Of a stretch of 64,000 bases of DNA, positions 15,660 to 25,659 are shown one piece after another. Location of the stretch: contig NZ_JAPEMI010000001.1 of NCBI RefSeq assembly GCF_026342835.1, positions 2,300,501 to 2,364,500 on the forward strand. Reading direction: 5' to 3'. The DNA is from Streptomyces sp. NBC_00154. GTDB lineage: Bacteria; Actinomycetota; Actinomycetes; Streptomycetales; Streptomycetaceae. The position numbers and the translations under genes were made by a program. Positions within the stretch are counted from its first letter, which is position 1. Every line of letters starts with the position of its first letter. The notes under the pieces are model-generated. The model worked only from the letters and a program-made list of their open reading frames with translations. It was not told the origin of the DNA and searched no databases.

Positions 15660-16893
15660 GCCCGCCAACGTTAGCCGCTGCCGGTACGGCTCCGATCCGG
15701 ACCAGCAGGTCCGCCATCCGGTCCGTCACCGTCTCCGGGTGCTCCAGCATCACCAGATGCCCGGCGTCCGGCACGATGACCAGCTCCGCGTCCGGCAGCT
15801 CGTCGGCGATGGCCTCGCTGTGCGAACTGGGCGTCACCAGGTCCTTGTCGCCCGCCAGGATCAGCACCGGGATGTCGCGGAACGCGGGCAGCGCCGCACT
15901 CTTGTCGTGCTCGGTGAAGGCCGGGTAGAACTCCGCGACCACATCGATCGGGGTGGACTCGATCAGCCGCTCGGCGAACCGCTCGACCGCCGGATCCACG
16001 TCCCGCGAACCGAACGAGTACCGCTTGATGAGCCCGGCGAAGAGATCGGCGGTCGCCCGCCTGCCCCGCTCCACCAGCTCCGCCTGCGAGCCGAGGGCCT
16101 TCAGCACCCCGGGCAGTACCCGTCGCACGGCGTTCACGCCCGCGACCGGCAGCCCGAAGCTGACCTCGCCGAGCTTCCCGCTCGACGTGCCGACGAACGC
16201 GACGGCGGCGACCCGGTCCCGGATCAGCTGCGGGTACTGATCGGCGAGCGCCATGATCGTCATGCCGCCCATCGAGTGCCCGACCAGCAGCAGCCGGCCC
16301 TCGGGGGCGGCCGCGTCGATGACCGCCTTCAGGTCGCGGCCGAGCTGGTCGATGCCGACCGTCACACCCTCGGCCTGGGCCCGGCCACGCTCGGAGCGGC
16401 CGTGGCTGCGCTGGTCCCAGTGCACGGTGCGCACCAGTCCGCGCAGCGCCGCCCGCTGGAAGTGCCAGGAGTCCTGGCTGAGGCAGTAGCCGTGGCTGAA
16501 GACGACGGTGACGGGCCCGGGGGCCTTGCGGCCGAAGAGCCGGCGCCGCCGCGGTCCGGTACCGGCGGCCCCGGCGCCCGCCCCCGGTCTGGTACCCGCG
16601 CCCGTACCACCGTCCGGTTCGACCTCGTCGGTCTCGTAGTACAGCTCGGTGCCGTCGTCGGCGGTGGCCCGGCCGGGCATGCCGCGCAGCGAGCCGTACG
16701 GCCCCGAGGCGTCCAGCGCCAGCCTGGCCCTCCTGCGCATGCCCCGGCCGACAGTCATCCGCTCGACCGCGACCCCGGCCGCCGCACCGGCCGCGATCAC
16801 GCCTATGGCGGCTCCGGCAATGCCTGCCCGGCGCCAGCCGACCGCCACAGCGGCCGCCGTCGCCATCGCGTCCCCCGCACTGCTCTCGCTCAC
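15628..16893 (-). CDS. Membrane-anchored alpha/beta hydrolase
   Basis: 421 residues. After a hydrophobic segment (about 23-45, GIAGAAIGVIAAGAAAGVAV) comes an alpha/beta hydrolase fold: oxyanion HG in VFSHGYCLSQ, nucleophile Ser207 in GHSMGG, catalytic acid near Asp351 (LAGDKDLVTP) and His379 (DAGHLVMLEHPE). A Gly/Ala-rich insert (about 94-118) separates the first strands. It is probably an esterase or lipase of unknown substrate. GTG start. It sits between alr and tsaE, an order repeated in Streptomyces genomes as far as I recall, and overlaps tsaE. Confidence 0.85.
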   Translation of the reverse strand: MSESSAGDAMATAAAVAVGWRRAGIAGAAIGVIAAGAAAGVAVERMTVGRGMRRRARLALDASGPYGSLRGMPGRATADDGTELYYETDEVEPDGGTGAGTRPGAGAGAAGTGPRRRRLFGRKAPGPVTVVFSHGYCLSQDSWHFQRAALRGLVRTVHWDQRSHGRSERGRAQAEGVTVGIDQLGRDLKAVIDAAAPEGRLLLVGHSMGGMTIMALADQYPQLIRDRVAAVAFVGTSSGKLGEVSFGLPVAGVNAVRRVLPGVLKALGSQAELVERGRRATADLFAGLIKRYSFGSRDVDPAVERFAERLIESTPIDVVAEFYPAFTEHDKSAALPAFRDIPVLILAGDKDLVTPSSHSEAIADELPDAELVIVPDAGHLVMLEHPETVTDRMADLLVRIGAVPAAANVGGHGSTAQQPGG

Positions 16894-16967
16894 CGTGCCG
16901 CGCTCCTCGTCGATCGTTGTCCGTCAGGTCTGGTCAGGAGATGCAGGACGTGCCGGATCGGGCTTGA

Positions 16968-18188
16968 TCAGGTCGGATCGGGCGCGGTCTCGTTCTCGGC
17001 GGCCCGGATCCCGTCCGGGCCGGCCTGGGCGTCGTTCTCGTCGGCCGGGGTCTCGTTCACATAGACGCGCGGTACCCGGCCGCCGATGCGGGTGACGATC
17101 TCGTACGCGATCGTGCCGGCCGCCTCCGCCCAGTCCTCGGCACTCGGCTCACCCCGGTCCCCCGGCCCGAACAGCACCGCGTCGCTGCCCACCTCGACGA
17201 CGTCCCCACCGAGGTCGACGACGAACTGGTCCATCGCCACCCGGCCCGCGACCCGCCGCAGGGCGCCGCCGACGAGGACCGGGCCGCGCCCGGAGGCGTG
17301 GCGCGGGATGCCGTCCGCGTAGCCGAGCGGGATCAGGCCGAGCGTCGTCTCGGCGGACGTCGTGTAGTGGTGCCCGTAGCTGACACCGTGACCCGCCGGC
17401 ACCTGCTTGACCAGGGCGATCGACGCGGCGAGCGTCATCACCGGGCGCAGCCCGAAGTCCGCCGGGGTGCCCAGCTCGGGGCTGGGCGAGATGCCGTACA
17501 TGGCGATCCCGGTCCGTACGAGGTCGAAGTGCGACTCGGGGACCGTCAGCGTCGCCGGAGAGTTCGCCATGTGCCGTACCTCGGGTTCGACGCCCGCCTT
17601 CTCCGCGTACGCCACCATGTCCCGGTACACACCCAACTGGGCGGCGATCGACGGGTGGCCCGGCTCGTCGGCGCAGGCGAAGTGGGACCAGAGGCCGGTG
17701 ATGCGGACCGTGCCCGCCTGCTCGGCGGTGCGGGCGGCGGCGACCAGCTCCGGCCAGTCGGCGGGCTGGCAGCCGTTGCGCCCGAGGCCCGTGTCGGCCT
17801 TGAGCTGGATACGGGCCGGCCGGCCGGCGTCCTCGGCCGCGGCGACGACCTCGCGCAGCGCCCACATACCGCTCACCGACACGTCGATGTCGGCCTCGAT
17901 CGCCTCGCGCCAGGGTCCGCCCGGCGTCCACAGCCAGCACATCACCCGGCCGCCGAGCCCGGCGGCGCGCAGGGCCAGTGCCTCGTGCGGCGTCGCGGTG
18001 CCGAGCCAGGTCGCCCCGGCTTCGAGCGCGGCCCTGGCACACGGCACCGCCCCGTGCCCGTACGCGTCGGACTTGACGACGGCCATGAGTTGCGCGCCGG
18101 CCGCCCGGGCACGCAGCGCGCGCACGTTGGCGCGCAGTGCGGCGAGGTCGATCTCGGCTCGGGCTCTCAAGGACGCTGTCTCGTTCAT
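16968..18188 (-). CDS. alr: Alanine racemase
   Basis: 406 residues, a PLP-dependent fold-type III enzyme that makes D-alanine for peptidoglycan. The PLP lysine is Lys39 in AVVKSDAYGHG; the catalytic tyrosine lies in GVSYGHHYTT; LKADTGLGRNG and HMANSPATL are typical. ATG 18188 gives the usual N-terminus just before AEIDLAALRANVRAL; the frame is open further upstream but without family residues. A short acidic C-terminal tail (about 380-406) is dispensable. It precedes the hydrolase by 74 bp. Confidence 0.96.
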   Translation of the reverse strand: MNETASLRARAEIDLAALRANVRALRARAAGAQLMAVVKSDAYGHGAVPCARAALEAGATWLGTATPHEALALRAAGLGGRVMCWLWTPGGPWREAIEADIDVSVSGMWALREVVAAAEDAGRPARIQLKADTGLGRNGCQPADWPELVAAARTAEQAGTVRITGLWSHFACADEPGHPSIAAQLGVYRDMVAYAEKAGVEPEVRHMANSPATLTVPESHFDLVRTGIAMYGISPSPELGTPADFGLRPVMTLAASIALVKQVPAGHGVSYGHHYTTSAETTLGLIPLGYADGIPRHASGRGPVLVGGALRRVAGRVAMDQFVVDLGGDVVEVGSDAVLFGPGDRGEPSAEDWAEAAGTIAYEIVTRIGGRVPRVYVNETPADENDAQAGPDGIRAAENETAPDPT

Positions 18189-18282
18189 CGCGCCCAGTCT
18201 CTCAGAGGCGTACGGCAGGGCCCTCAGGTACCGGGCCCGGGGCGCGTCAGGGGCGTCGGGACCACGCACGACGCCACCGACG

Positions 18283-18693
18283 TCACCGGTGGCGCAGCTC
18301 ATGTTCCACATGCTCGACGAGAACCGGGACATGACTGTGCGGGACGTCCTTCACCGCCGTGACCAGGGTCACCGGACCGCCCGCGCGGACCAGTTCCACC
18401 AGCTCATGGACCGCCGCCGTGTGCACGGGGTCGGCGAGCTCGGCACGGTAGCGGTCGACGAAGTCGTCGTAGCGGGTGCCGGTGCGGTCCTCGTGGTACC
18501 AGGAGCGGAGTTCGTTCGACGGCGTGAGGTCCTTGAGCCACCGGTCGATCCTCGCCCGGTCCTTGGCGACGCCGCGGGGCCAGAGCCGGTCGACGAGGAC
18601 CCGGGTCCCGTCACCGTCCTCCTGCGGGTCGTACACCCGGCGTACCCGTACCGAACTGCTGCCCACCGTCGACCACTCCTCACCGGCTCTCAT
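18283..18693 (-). CDS. DUF488 family protein
   Basis: 136 residues of DUF488: VRRVYDPQEDGDGTRVLVDRLWPRG, KDLTPSNELRSWYHED, RYRAELADP and VTLVTAVKDVPHSHV are the family hallmarks. These small soluble proteins are common next to unrelated genes and have no proven activity. ATG 18693 is used, with GGGAA 6 nt upstream; a GTG ten codons later is possible. It lies 94 bp upstream of alr. Confidence 0.85.
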   Translation of the reverse strand: MRAGEEWSTVGSSSVRVRRVYDPQEDGDGTRVLVDRLWPRGVAKDRARIDRWLKDLTPSNELRSWYHEDRTGTRYDDFVDRYRAELADPVHTAAVHELVELVRAGGPVTLVTAVKDVPHSHVPVLVEHVEHELRHR

Positions 18694-18727
18694 CTGCGGT
18701 TCCCTGCCTGCTGGTGCTCAGGATCGC

Positions 18728-20188
18728 TCAGGCCCGTACGTCCCGCCACGCCGCCGGGATCGCGTCCGCGACGTCCTGCGCGGCGACCGGGCCGCCGTCC
18801 GAGGCGTGCCGGGCCGCCAGACCGTGCAGATGGGCACCGACGGAGGCGGCGTCGCGCGGATCGAGGCCCGCGGCCAGCAGGGATCCCGTCAGCCCGGAGA
18901 GGACGTCGCCGCTGCCCGCCGTGGCCAGCCAGGAGGTGCCGGTCGGATTGACCCGTACGGGAGTGTGCTCGGTGTCGGTGGCGACCAGCGTCGTCGACCC
19001 CTTGAGCAGCACGGTGGCGCGGTAGCGGGCGGCGAGTTCCCGCACGGCGGCGAGCCGCCCCGCCTCGACCTCCTCGCGCGGCACGCCGAGCAGCGCGGCA
19101 GCCTCCCCGGCGTGCGGGGTGAGCAGCGTCGGAGCGGTGCGCGACCGCACGACGGAGGCGTCGAGCAGCCGCAGCCCGTCCGCGTCCACCAGCACCGGGA
19201 CATCGGCGGCCAGCACGTCGGCGACCGCCGAGACGGCCGCCGTACCGTCACCGAGCCCGGGGCCGACGACCCATGCCTGCACCCGCCCCGCCTTCGACGG
19301 CGGCCCCGAGTGGACGAGGGTCTCGGGGTGCCGGGCGATCACGGCGTCGGCGCCCGGGCCGACGTACCGCACCGCCCCCGCACCGCCCCGCAGCGCCCCG
19401 CCGACGGCGAGCACCGCCGCTCCCGGATACCGGGCGGACCCGGCGACGATGCCGACGACCCCGCGCCGGTACTTGTCGCTCTCACTGGCGGGAACGGGCA
19501 GCAGCGCGGCGACATCCGCGTACTGCAGCGCCTCCAGATCGGGTACGCCGGGCAGCTCGTCGTCGAGCCCGATGTCGACGAGGCGCAGCGCGCCCGCCCG
19601 GTCGGCGGCCGGGTCGATGAGCAGCCCCGGTTTGTACGTGCCGAAGGTGACCGTCGCATCGGCCCGCACGGCGTCGCCGAGCACCTCACCGGTGTCCGCC
19701 TCGACACCGCTGGGCAGATCGACGGCGACGATCGGCGCCCCCGTCGCCTCGAGGGCCCGCACCAGCGCGGCAGCGCCCTCACGCAGCCCGCCGCGGCCGC
19801 CGATGCCGGTGATGCCGTCGACGACGAGATCGACACGGCCGATCAGGTCCGTGCTCACCTGGTCGGCGCCGTCCACACGCCCGCCCGCCGCGCGGAGCGC
19901 CGCGACCCCGCCCTCGTGGGCCCGGTCCGGCGCGGTCAGCAGGGCGCGGACGCCCGCGCCGCGCCGGGCCAGCCGGGCCCCCGCGTACAGCGCGTCGCCG
20001 CCGTTGTCGCCGCTGCCGACGAGCAGGACGACCCGGGAGCCGTACACCCGGCCGCTCCGCCGCAGCAGATCGGCGCAGGCCGCCGCGAGACCCGCGGCGG
20101 CCCGCTGCATCAGGGCGCCGTCGGGCAGCCGCGCCATCAGGGCGCGCTCGGCGGCCCGTACGGTCTCCACGCTGTACGCAGTTCGCAT
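18728..20188 (-). CDS. nnr: Bifunctional NAD(P)H-hydrate epimerase/dehydratase
   Basis: 486 residues combining two repair enzymes. The N-terminal half (about 1-215) is the epimerase (NnrE): GSGDNGGDAL and VAVDLPSGVEADTGE. The C-terminal half (about 225-486) is the ADP-dependent dehydratase (NnrD): LLTPHAGEAAALLG, and NPTGTSWLATAGSGDVLSGL with the catalytic aspartate. It restores NAD(P)H from its damaged hydrated form. It follows acpS by 4 bp and is probably in the glmS-acpS-nnr operon, a frequent arrangement. Confidence 0.95.
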   Translation of the reverse strand: MRTAYSVETVRAAERALMARLPDGALMQRAAAGLAAACADLLRRSGRVYGSRVVLLVGSGDNGGDALYAGARLARRGAGVRALLTAPDRAHEGGVAALRAAGGRVDGADQVSTDLIGRVDLVVDGITGIGGRGGLREGAAALVRALEATGAPIVAVDLPSGVEADTGEVLGDAVRADATVTFGTYKPGLLIDPAADRAGALRLVDIGLDDELPGVPDLEALQYADVAALLPVPASESDKYRRGVVGIVAGSARYPGAAVLAVGGALRGGAGAVRYVGPGADAVIARHPETLVHSGPPSKAGRVQAWVVGPGLGDGTAAVSAVADVLAADVPVLVDADGLRLLDASVVRSRTAPTLLTPHAGEAAALLGVPREEVEAGRLAAVRELAARYRATVLLKGSTTLVATDTEHTPVRVNPTGTSWLATAGSGDVLSGLTGSLLAAGLDPRDAASVGAHLHGLAARHASDGGPVAAQDVADAIPAAWRDVRA

Positions 20189-20192
20189 ACGG

Positions 20193-20573
20193 TCAACCCT
20201 CCGCGATCACCACGGCCGACGCCACCCCCGCGTCATGGCTCAGCGAGACGTGCCAGTGCTGTACGCCCAGCTCGGCCGCGCGCGCGGCGACGGTGCCGAC
20301 GACGCGCAGCCGGGGCTGCCCGCTGTCCTCGACGAACACCTCGGCATCCGTCCACAGCAGATCGCCGGGCGCACCCAGCGCCTTGGCGATGGCCTCCTTG
20401 GCGGCGAACCTGGCGGCCAGCGAGGCGATCCCACGCCGCTCGCCGCTGGGCAGCAGCAACTCGCTGTCCAGGAACAGCCGCTGAGCCAGATGCGGCGTAC
20501 GCTGCAGCGCCGCGTCGAACCGTTCGATCTCCGCCACATCGATCCCGACCCCGATGATCACGCGCTCACTCAC
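20193..20573 (-). CDS. acpS: Holo-[acyl-carrier-protein] synthase
   Basis: 126 residues, the usual length of AcpS, which loads 4'-phosphopantetheine from CoA onto acyl carrier protein. Mg-binding residues Asp12 (GVGIDVAEIERF) and Glu60 (FAAKEAIAKAL) are present. GTG 20573 is the only sensible start: the nearby ATG is out of frame. No ribosome site is visible; with 12 bp after the glmS stop it may be translated by re-initiation. Its substrate CoA links it to coaA in this window. Confidence 0.95.
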   Translation of the reverse strand: MSERVIIGVGIDVAEIERFDAALQRTPHLAQRLFLDSELLLPSGERRGIASLAARFAAKEAIAKALGAPGDLLWTDAEVFVEDSGQPRLRVVGTVAARAAELGVQHWHVSLSHDAGVASAVVIAEG

Positions 20574-20585
20574 TCATTCATTGGT

Positions 20586-22433
20586 TCACTCGACGGTCAC
20601 GGACTTCGCCAGATTGCGTGGCTGGTCCACCTCGTTGCCGCGGGCGGTGGCCAGTTCGCAGGCGAAGACCTGCAACGGCACGGTCGCCACCAGCGGCTGA
20701 AGCAGCGTAGGCGTAGCGGGGATCCAGATCAGATGGTCGGCGTACGGAACGACCGCCTCGTCGCCCTCCTCCGCGATGACGATGGTGCGCGCGCCACGCG
20801 CCCGGATCTCCTGGATGTTCGACACGATCTTCTCGTGGAGCACCGACCGGCTGCGCGGCGACGGCACGACCACGACGACCGGCAGGTCGTTCTCGATGAG
20901 CGCGATCGGCCCGTGCTTCAGCTCACCGGCGGCGAAGCCCTCGGCATGCATGTACGCGAGTTCCTTGAGCTTCAACGCGCCTTCGAGGGCCACCGGGTAA
21001 CCCACATGGCGCCCCAGGAAGAGGACGGTGTCCTGGTGCGCCAGCGAGCGGGCCAGCTCTCGCACCGGCTCCATGGTCTCCAGCACCTGTTCGACCTGCC
21101 CGGGGACCTCGGAGAGCTGCCGGACGACGGTCCGGATCTCGTCGCCCCACTTCGTGCCGCGGGTCTGGCCGAGATACAGGGCGACGAGATAGCAGGCGAC
21201 GAGCTGCGTCAGGAACGCCTTGGTCGAGGCGACGGCGACCTCCGGTCCGGCGTGCGTGTACAGCACCGCGTCGGACTCACGTGGAATGGTCGACCCGTTC
21301 GTATTGCAGATGGCGAGGACCTTCGCTCCCTGCTCGCGGGCGTGCCGCAGAGCCATCAGCGTGTCCATCGTCTCCCCGGACTGGGAGATCGCGATGACGA
21401 GGGTGCGCTGGTCGAGGATCGGATCGCGGTAGCGGAACTCGCTGGCGAGCTCCGTCTCGCAGGGCAGCCGGGTCCAGTGCTCGATGGCGTACTTGGCGAT
21501 CATCCCGGCGTGGAACGCGGTCCCGCAGGCGACGATGACGACCTTGTCGACCTCCCGGAGCACATGCGGCGGGATGCGCACCTCGTCGAGGTGGAGCGAG
21601 CCCGCGCGGTCGATCCGGCCCAGCAGGGTATCGGCGACCGCCTTCGGCTGCTCGGAGATCTCCTTGAGCATGAAGTAGTCGTAGCCGCCCTTCTCGGCCG
21701 CGGAAGCGTCCCAGTCCACGTGGTACTTACGGACATCGGCGGGCTGTCCGTCGAAGTCGGTGACCGTGACGGACTCCCGCCGCAGCTCGACGACCTGATC
21801 CTGCCCCAGCTCGATAGCGGAGCGGGTGTGCGCGATGAACGCGGCCACGTCGGAGGCCAGAAACGCCTCCCCCTCCCCGACCCCGACCACCAGCGGCGAG
21901 TTCCGCCGGGCCCCCACCACCACATCCGGCTCATCGGCATGCACGGCCACCAGAGTGAACGCCCCTTCGAGCTGCCGGCAGACCTGCCGCATCGCCTCCG
22001 CCGGATCACCGCTCGACGAGTACGCCTCGGCGAGCAGATGGGCGACGACCTCGGTGTCGGTCTCGGACGCCAGATCGTGGCCGCGCTCGGCAAGTTCGGC
22101 GCGCAGCGCGGCAAAGTTCTCGATGATGCCGTTGTGCACGACGGCGACGCGCCCCGCGTTGTCGAGATGCGGGTGGGCATTGGCATCGGTGGGAGCGCCG
22201 TGGGTGGCCCAACGGGTGTGCCCGATCCCGGTGGTCCCGGCCGGAAGGGGCTGCTCCACCAGCGCCTTCTCCAGATTGACGAGCTTCCCGGCCTTCTTCA
22301 CGGAGGCAAGCCCGCCGTCCGCGAGAACGGCGATGCCCGCGGAGTCGTAACCCCGGTATTCGAGGCGCTTGAGCCCCGCGACGACAACATCAAGCGCGGA
22401 CTGCCCACCGACGTAACCGACGATTCCACACAT
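20586..22433 (-). CDS. glmS: Glucosamine-fructose-6-phosphate aminotransferase (isomerizing)
   Basis: 615 residues. GlmS turns fructose-6-phosphate and glutamine into glucosamine-6-phosphate, the first step to UDP-GlcNAc. The class II glutaminase starts with the nucleophile Cys2 (MCGIVGYVG), with GIGHTRWATHG and VHNGIIEN following. Two SIS domains (from about 290 and 460) hold ACGTAFHAG, SQSGETMDTL and the terminal KSVTVE. ATG 22433 has GAAAGGA 6 nt upstream. No glmS ribozyme is expected in Streptomyces, and the short upstream region shows none. First gene of glmS-acpS-nnr. Confidence 0.97.
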   Translation of the reverse strand: MCGIVGYVGGQSALDVVVAGLKRLEYRGYDSAGIAVLADGGLASVKKAGKLVNLEKALVEQPLPAGTTGIGHTRWATHGAPTDANAHPHLDNAGRVAVVHNGIIENFAALRAELAERGHDLASETDTEVVAHLLAEAYSSSGDPAEAMRQVCRQLEGAFTLVAVHADEPDVVVGARRNSPLVVGVGEGEAFLASDVAAFIAHTRSAIELGQDQVVELRRESVTVTDFDGQPADVRKYHVDWDASAAEKGGYDYFMLKEISEQPKAVADTLLGRIDRAGSLHLDEVRIPPHVLREVDKVVIVACGTAFHAGMIAKYAIEHWTRLPCETELASEFRYRDPILDQRTLVIAISQSGETMDTLMALRHAREQGAKVLAICNTNGSTIPRESDAVLYTHAGPEVAVASTKAFLTQLVACYLVALYLGQTRGTKWGDEIRTVVRQLSEVPGQVEQVLETMEPVRELARSLAHQDTVLFLGRHVGYPVALEGALKLKELAYMHAEGFAAGELKHGPIALIENDLPVVVVVPSPRSRSVLHEKIVSNIQEIRARGARTIVIAEEGDEAVVPYADHLIWIPATPTLLQPLVATVPLQVFACELATARGNEVDQPRNLAKSVTVE

Positions 22434-22710
22434 AACGATCCTTTCGTGGTCGCCCTCCCCTCGCTTGGCATCGTCGCAGAAGGGGCGCGGGGCGGCCGGG
22501 AACATTCGTCGGCGGCGTCGGCGTGGCCCTGACGTGAGGTGAAGTCCCCTCCGGTTCCGCGCGGCGGACGGCTGGAAAACTCACCGCCGCACTGTCCGCG
22601 CAGGCTGCTAACCTCCGGTTCTTCGTTGTCTCACCCCGCCCGTCGTCGACACGCCCGCGAGCCGTCCCGCACGCGAGCCCCCACCGGTCGCGTCCGCTCC
22701 GAGGACTGTC

Positions 22711-23860
22711 ATGTCACAGACCAGCACCCTGATACGGCCTCAGCTACGCCGAGTACCGCACCTGGCATCTGACCGCGGACGCGGTGCGCGACTGGGCACG
22801 GACCCGGTTCACCCGGGACAACGCCGTCCTGTGGATCACCAGTGACACCGTGCCCGACGGACTCGACCTGGCCCTTCCGGCCGGCTCCCCGCAGCCGCCG
22901 CCCGTGGTGACGTCGGCGCTGCCCGTCACCCCGGCCTTCATCCACGGTGACGACGGCGGAGTCGTCCTGGACGGCATCGTCCGACGCTCCACGGCCGCCA
23001 CGCTCCTCCGCGAGGTGCTCGGCCGTGCGCTCTACACCGATCTGCGCCAGAACGGCGGCTACTCGTACATCGCCGACAGCAGCTACCACCCGCGCGACAA
23101 CGACTTCGCGACCATCACCGCGTTCGCCGACGCCCTTCCAAGAAGCGGGACGCGGTGGTCGGTGGCTTCGTTGACGTGCTGGCCAGGCTGCGGGCGGGCC
23201 GCATCGAGCAGTCCGAACTCGACTCGGCGCGTGCCAAGATCCTCAAGGTGTACGACACACCCGACGCCGGGGCGGCCAGACTGCCCTCGTACGCACTGAA
23301 CCTGCTCTGCGGACACCGGAACCTCACCCCCGACGAGCACCGGGCCGAGCTGGCCGCCGTCACCGTCGGCGACCTGCGCGACGTGGCCCGCGAGCTGCAC
23401 TCCACGGCACTGATCCAGGTGCCGGGCCGGGACGTCGAAGGGGCCGGGTTCACGTCCGCCCGCAGTGGTCCACCACGTCCCGGGCCCTCGCGGGGACCAC
23501 GCACCGCTCCCCCGGGAACGACGACGTGGCACTGGTCGTCGGCCCCAGGAGTGTCACGCTGCGCACCCCCGGCGGCGAGATCACCGTGCGGTACGAGGCC
23601 TGCGCCGCCCTGCAGGTCTTCCCGGACGGCGCCCGGCACCTCACGGGCCTCGACGGCTTCACCGTCGCGGTGGAACCGACGCTGTACGACCGGCTCGGCC
23701 CGGACCGGTCGCGGTGATCGACGCCGGGGTACCGGCCGCCGCGGTGGTACGGATGCCGGAACGTGACGCCGACTCCATCCCCCGGCCCGCGTCCTCTCCC
23801 GGCGGCGGGCTGAAGAGCCGGACCCGGTCCGTGCTGAGGTCGCTGCGGATCGGCCGCTGA
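22711..23860 (+). pseudogene. M16 (insulinase-like) peptidase, truncated and frameshifted
   Basis: The region encodes pieces of the C-terminal half of an M16 metallopeptidase-like protein in successive frames. Frame A, about 22740-23138: SYAEYRTWHLTADAVRDW, REVLGRALYTDLRQNGGYSY. Frame B, about 23140-23450: LARLRAGRIEQSELDSARAK and ALNLLCGHRNLTPDEHRAEL. Frame C, about 23450-23700: VALVVGPRSVTLRTPGGEI. Frame D, 23700-23860: VAVIDAGVPAAAVVRMPERD. Each switch equals one lost base. The N-terminal half with the HxxEH zinc site is missing. ATG 22711 with GAGGA upstream starts a few residues (MSQTSTLIR) that may be the original start joined by deletion to the C-terminal part. A decayed gene, or partly sequencing error. 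Confidence 0.8.
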
Positions 23861-24011
23861 GGCTGATACCCCCCGCGGCTGCAGGTAGGGCCCGGTGTCC
23901 GCCACAGAGGTGCGGACACCGACCCCTGTCGTCGACGGCGGACACCCACGGGTGCATCATGTCGCTGCCGGGTGTCAGCCCACCGGCCGAGCACTCGGGG
24001 GGTGCGGGCGC

Positions 24012-24551
24012 GTGTCCGGCGCCGAGAGACCAGACGTACCGACACGCCCGCCGTGGGACCTCCGGCCTTCTCAGCCGCACCCGGGGCCTCCTCCGCCCCA
24101 TCGGCCGAAGCGCCCGATGTCGAACGGGACCGCCGTCGTGCTGGGGCTTTGCATCGGTGCGGGCCTCGTGGTGCTCCTTCCCATGGGTCTGGTCATCCTG
24201 CGTACCGTGAACGCTCCCCCGGAGCCGGACGACCAGGGCGGACAGCTCGTATTCGCCGCGAACGGCACCTTCAGCGCCACGGAGGCCTGCGGCGACTACC
24301 GGGACGCCGGCACCGGCGCCAGTTCCGGATTCGATTTCCCCTCCACCATGACCGGGACCGGAACCTGGGACTCGCAAGTGTCCGAGTACGACGACAACGC
24401 CACGGAGGTGTCCGTCGAGTTCGCCCCCAGCGATGTCAGTGGCGAACTCGTGGCCAGGGGCAAGCCCGATTCCGCCCTCCTGTGGACCTTCATCGGCGAC
24501 CCCGACAGCGGAGAGCTCTGTGTGCTCAGGAAAGTGAGCACACAACCGTAG
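24012..24551 (+). CDS. Single-pass membrane protein, unknown
   Basis: About 179 residues from GTG 24012, which has a G-rich ribosome site (GGGGGG) about 9 nt upstream; ATG 24117 is an alternative that drops the first 35 residues. The N-terminus is a proline-rich cytoplasmic tail ([19 protein letters not shown]). One membrane helix follows (about 40-62, [23 protein letters not shown]), then an extracellular domain with two cysteines (TEACGDYRD and ELCVLRK) that may pair. The outer domain ([23 protein letters not shown]) looks like a small beta-sandwich. I do not recognise it. It lies between the M16 pseudogene and coaA. Confidence 0.65.
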   Translation: MSGAERPDVPTRPPWDLRPSQPHPGPPPPHRPKRPMSNGTAVVLGLCIGAGLVVLLPMGLVILRTVNAPPEPDDQGGQLVFAANGTFSATEACGDYRDAGTGASSGFDFPSTMTGTGTWDSQVSEYDDNATEVSVEFAPSDVSGELVARGKPDSALLWTFIGDPDSGELCVLRKVSTQP

Positions 24552-24637
24552 GTGGCACGTCCGGCACGAGCCCTTTCGTCTCCCCACGTGACCGACCCCA
24601 CCCCCCACTCCGTCAAAACTCCCGCAACAATGAACCT

Positions 24638-25633
24638 GTGATCACTTCGCCGCCACGGAGCACCCAGCGACGCGCCGAGCACGCTTCGACGCCGTACGTC
24701 GACCTGTCGCGTGCCGAATGGAGTGCCCTGCGCGACAAGACCCCACTGCCGCTGACCGCCGCCGAGGTCGAGCAGCTGCGCGGGCTCGGGGACGTCATCG
24801 ACCTCGACGAGGTGCGGGACGTCTACCTGCCGCTCTCCCGGCTCCTGAACCTCTACGTCCAGGCCACCTCCGGCCTGCGCGGCGCCCTCAACACCTTCCT
24901 CGGGGACGCGGGCAACGGCCACGGTGCGCAGCGCGGCACTCCTTTCGTCATAGGGGTCGCGGGCAGTGTCGCCGTCGGCAAGTCCACCAGCGCCCGTATC
25001 CTCCAGGCGCTGCTGGCCCGCTGGCCCGAGCACCCCCGGGTCGAGCTGGTGACCACGGACGGGTTCCTGCTGCCGATGAAGGAGCTCCAGGCGCGCGGGC
25101 TGATGTCGCGCAAGGGGTTCCCGGAGTCGTACGACCGACGCGCCCTGACCCGCTTCGTCGCCGACATCAAGGCCGGCAAGGACGAGGTGACCGCGCCCGT
25201 CTACTCGCACCTGATCTACGACATCGTGCCGGGCGAGCGGCTCACCGTACGCCGCCCCGACATCCTGATCGTCGAGGGCCTCAACGTGCTGCAGCCCGCG
25301 CTGCCCGGCAAGGACGGCCGCACCAGGGTCGGGCTCGCCGACTACTTCGACTTCAGTGTGTACGTGGACGCGCGGGCCGAGGACATCGAGACCTGGTATC
25401 TCAACCGCTTCCGCAAACTGCGCGAGACCGCGTTCCAGAACCCGTTCTCGTACTTCCGTAAGTACACACAGGTCTCCGAGGAGGAGGCCATGGAGTACGC
25501 CCGCACGATGTGGCGGACCATCAACAAGCCCAATCTGCTGGAAAATGTGGCCCCCACCCGGGGCCGTGCCACCCTGGTGCTGCGCAAGGGCCCGGATCAC
25601 AAGGTCCAACGTCTGTCGCTGCGCAAACTCTGA
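24638..25633 (+). CDS. coaA: Pantothenate kinase, type I
   Basis: 331 residues. CoaA phosphorylates pantothenate, the first and controlling step of CoA synthesis. The N-terminal [13 protein letters not shown], the P-loop [12 protein letters not shown] (about 107-117), the segment VTTDGFLLP and FYFRKY-like [15 protein letters not shown] are standard. GTG 24638 is chosen: AACAAT (24626-24631) ends 6 nt upstream, suggesting leaderless transcription, and there is no ribosome site. The frame is open far upstream but lacks family sequence. Followed by the DUF389 gene 26 bp later. Confidence 0.95.
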   Translation: MITSPPRSTQRRAEHASTPYVDLSRAEWSALRDKTPLPLTAAEVEQLRGLGDVIDLDEVRDVYLPLSRLLNLYVQATSGLRGALNTFLGDAGNGHGAQRGTPFVIGVAGSVAVGKSTSARILQALLARWPEHPRVELVTTDGFLLPMKELQARGLMSRKGFPESYDRRALTRFVADIKAGKDEVTAPVYSHLIYDIVPGERLTVRRPDILIVEGLNVLQPALPGKDGRTRVGLADYFDFSVYVDARAEDIETWYLNRFRKLRETAFQNPFSYFRKYTQVSEEEAMEYARTMWRTINKPNLLENVAPTRGRATLVLRKGPDHKVQRLSLRKL

Positions 25634-25659
25634 GACTCCGACCTCCCGGGAGTACCCGC

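Noticed and set aside
16968..18332. Longer alr starting at 18332
   Set aside because: The extra 48 residues have no racemase similarity and the ATG at 18188 gives the normal N-terminus.
19119..22532. An 1137-codon plus-strand frame over glmS-acpS-nnr
   Set aside because: Spans three clear minus-strand genes and their spacers, with Ser/Arg/Pro-rich nonsense sequence.
24012..24116. Frameshifted fusion of the membrane protein to coaA
   Set aside because: The coaA frame stays open upstream only because of GC content; the membrane protein frame shows its own helix and ends cleanly at 24551.
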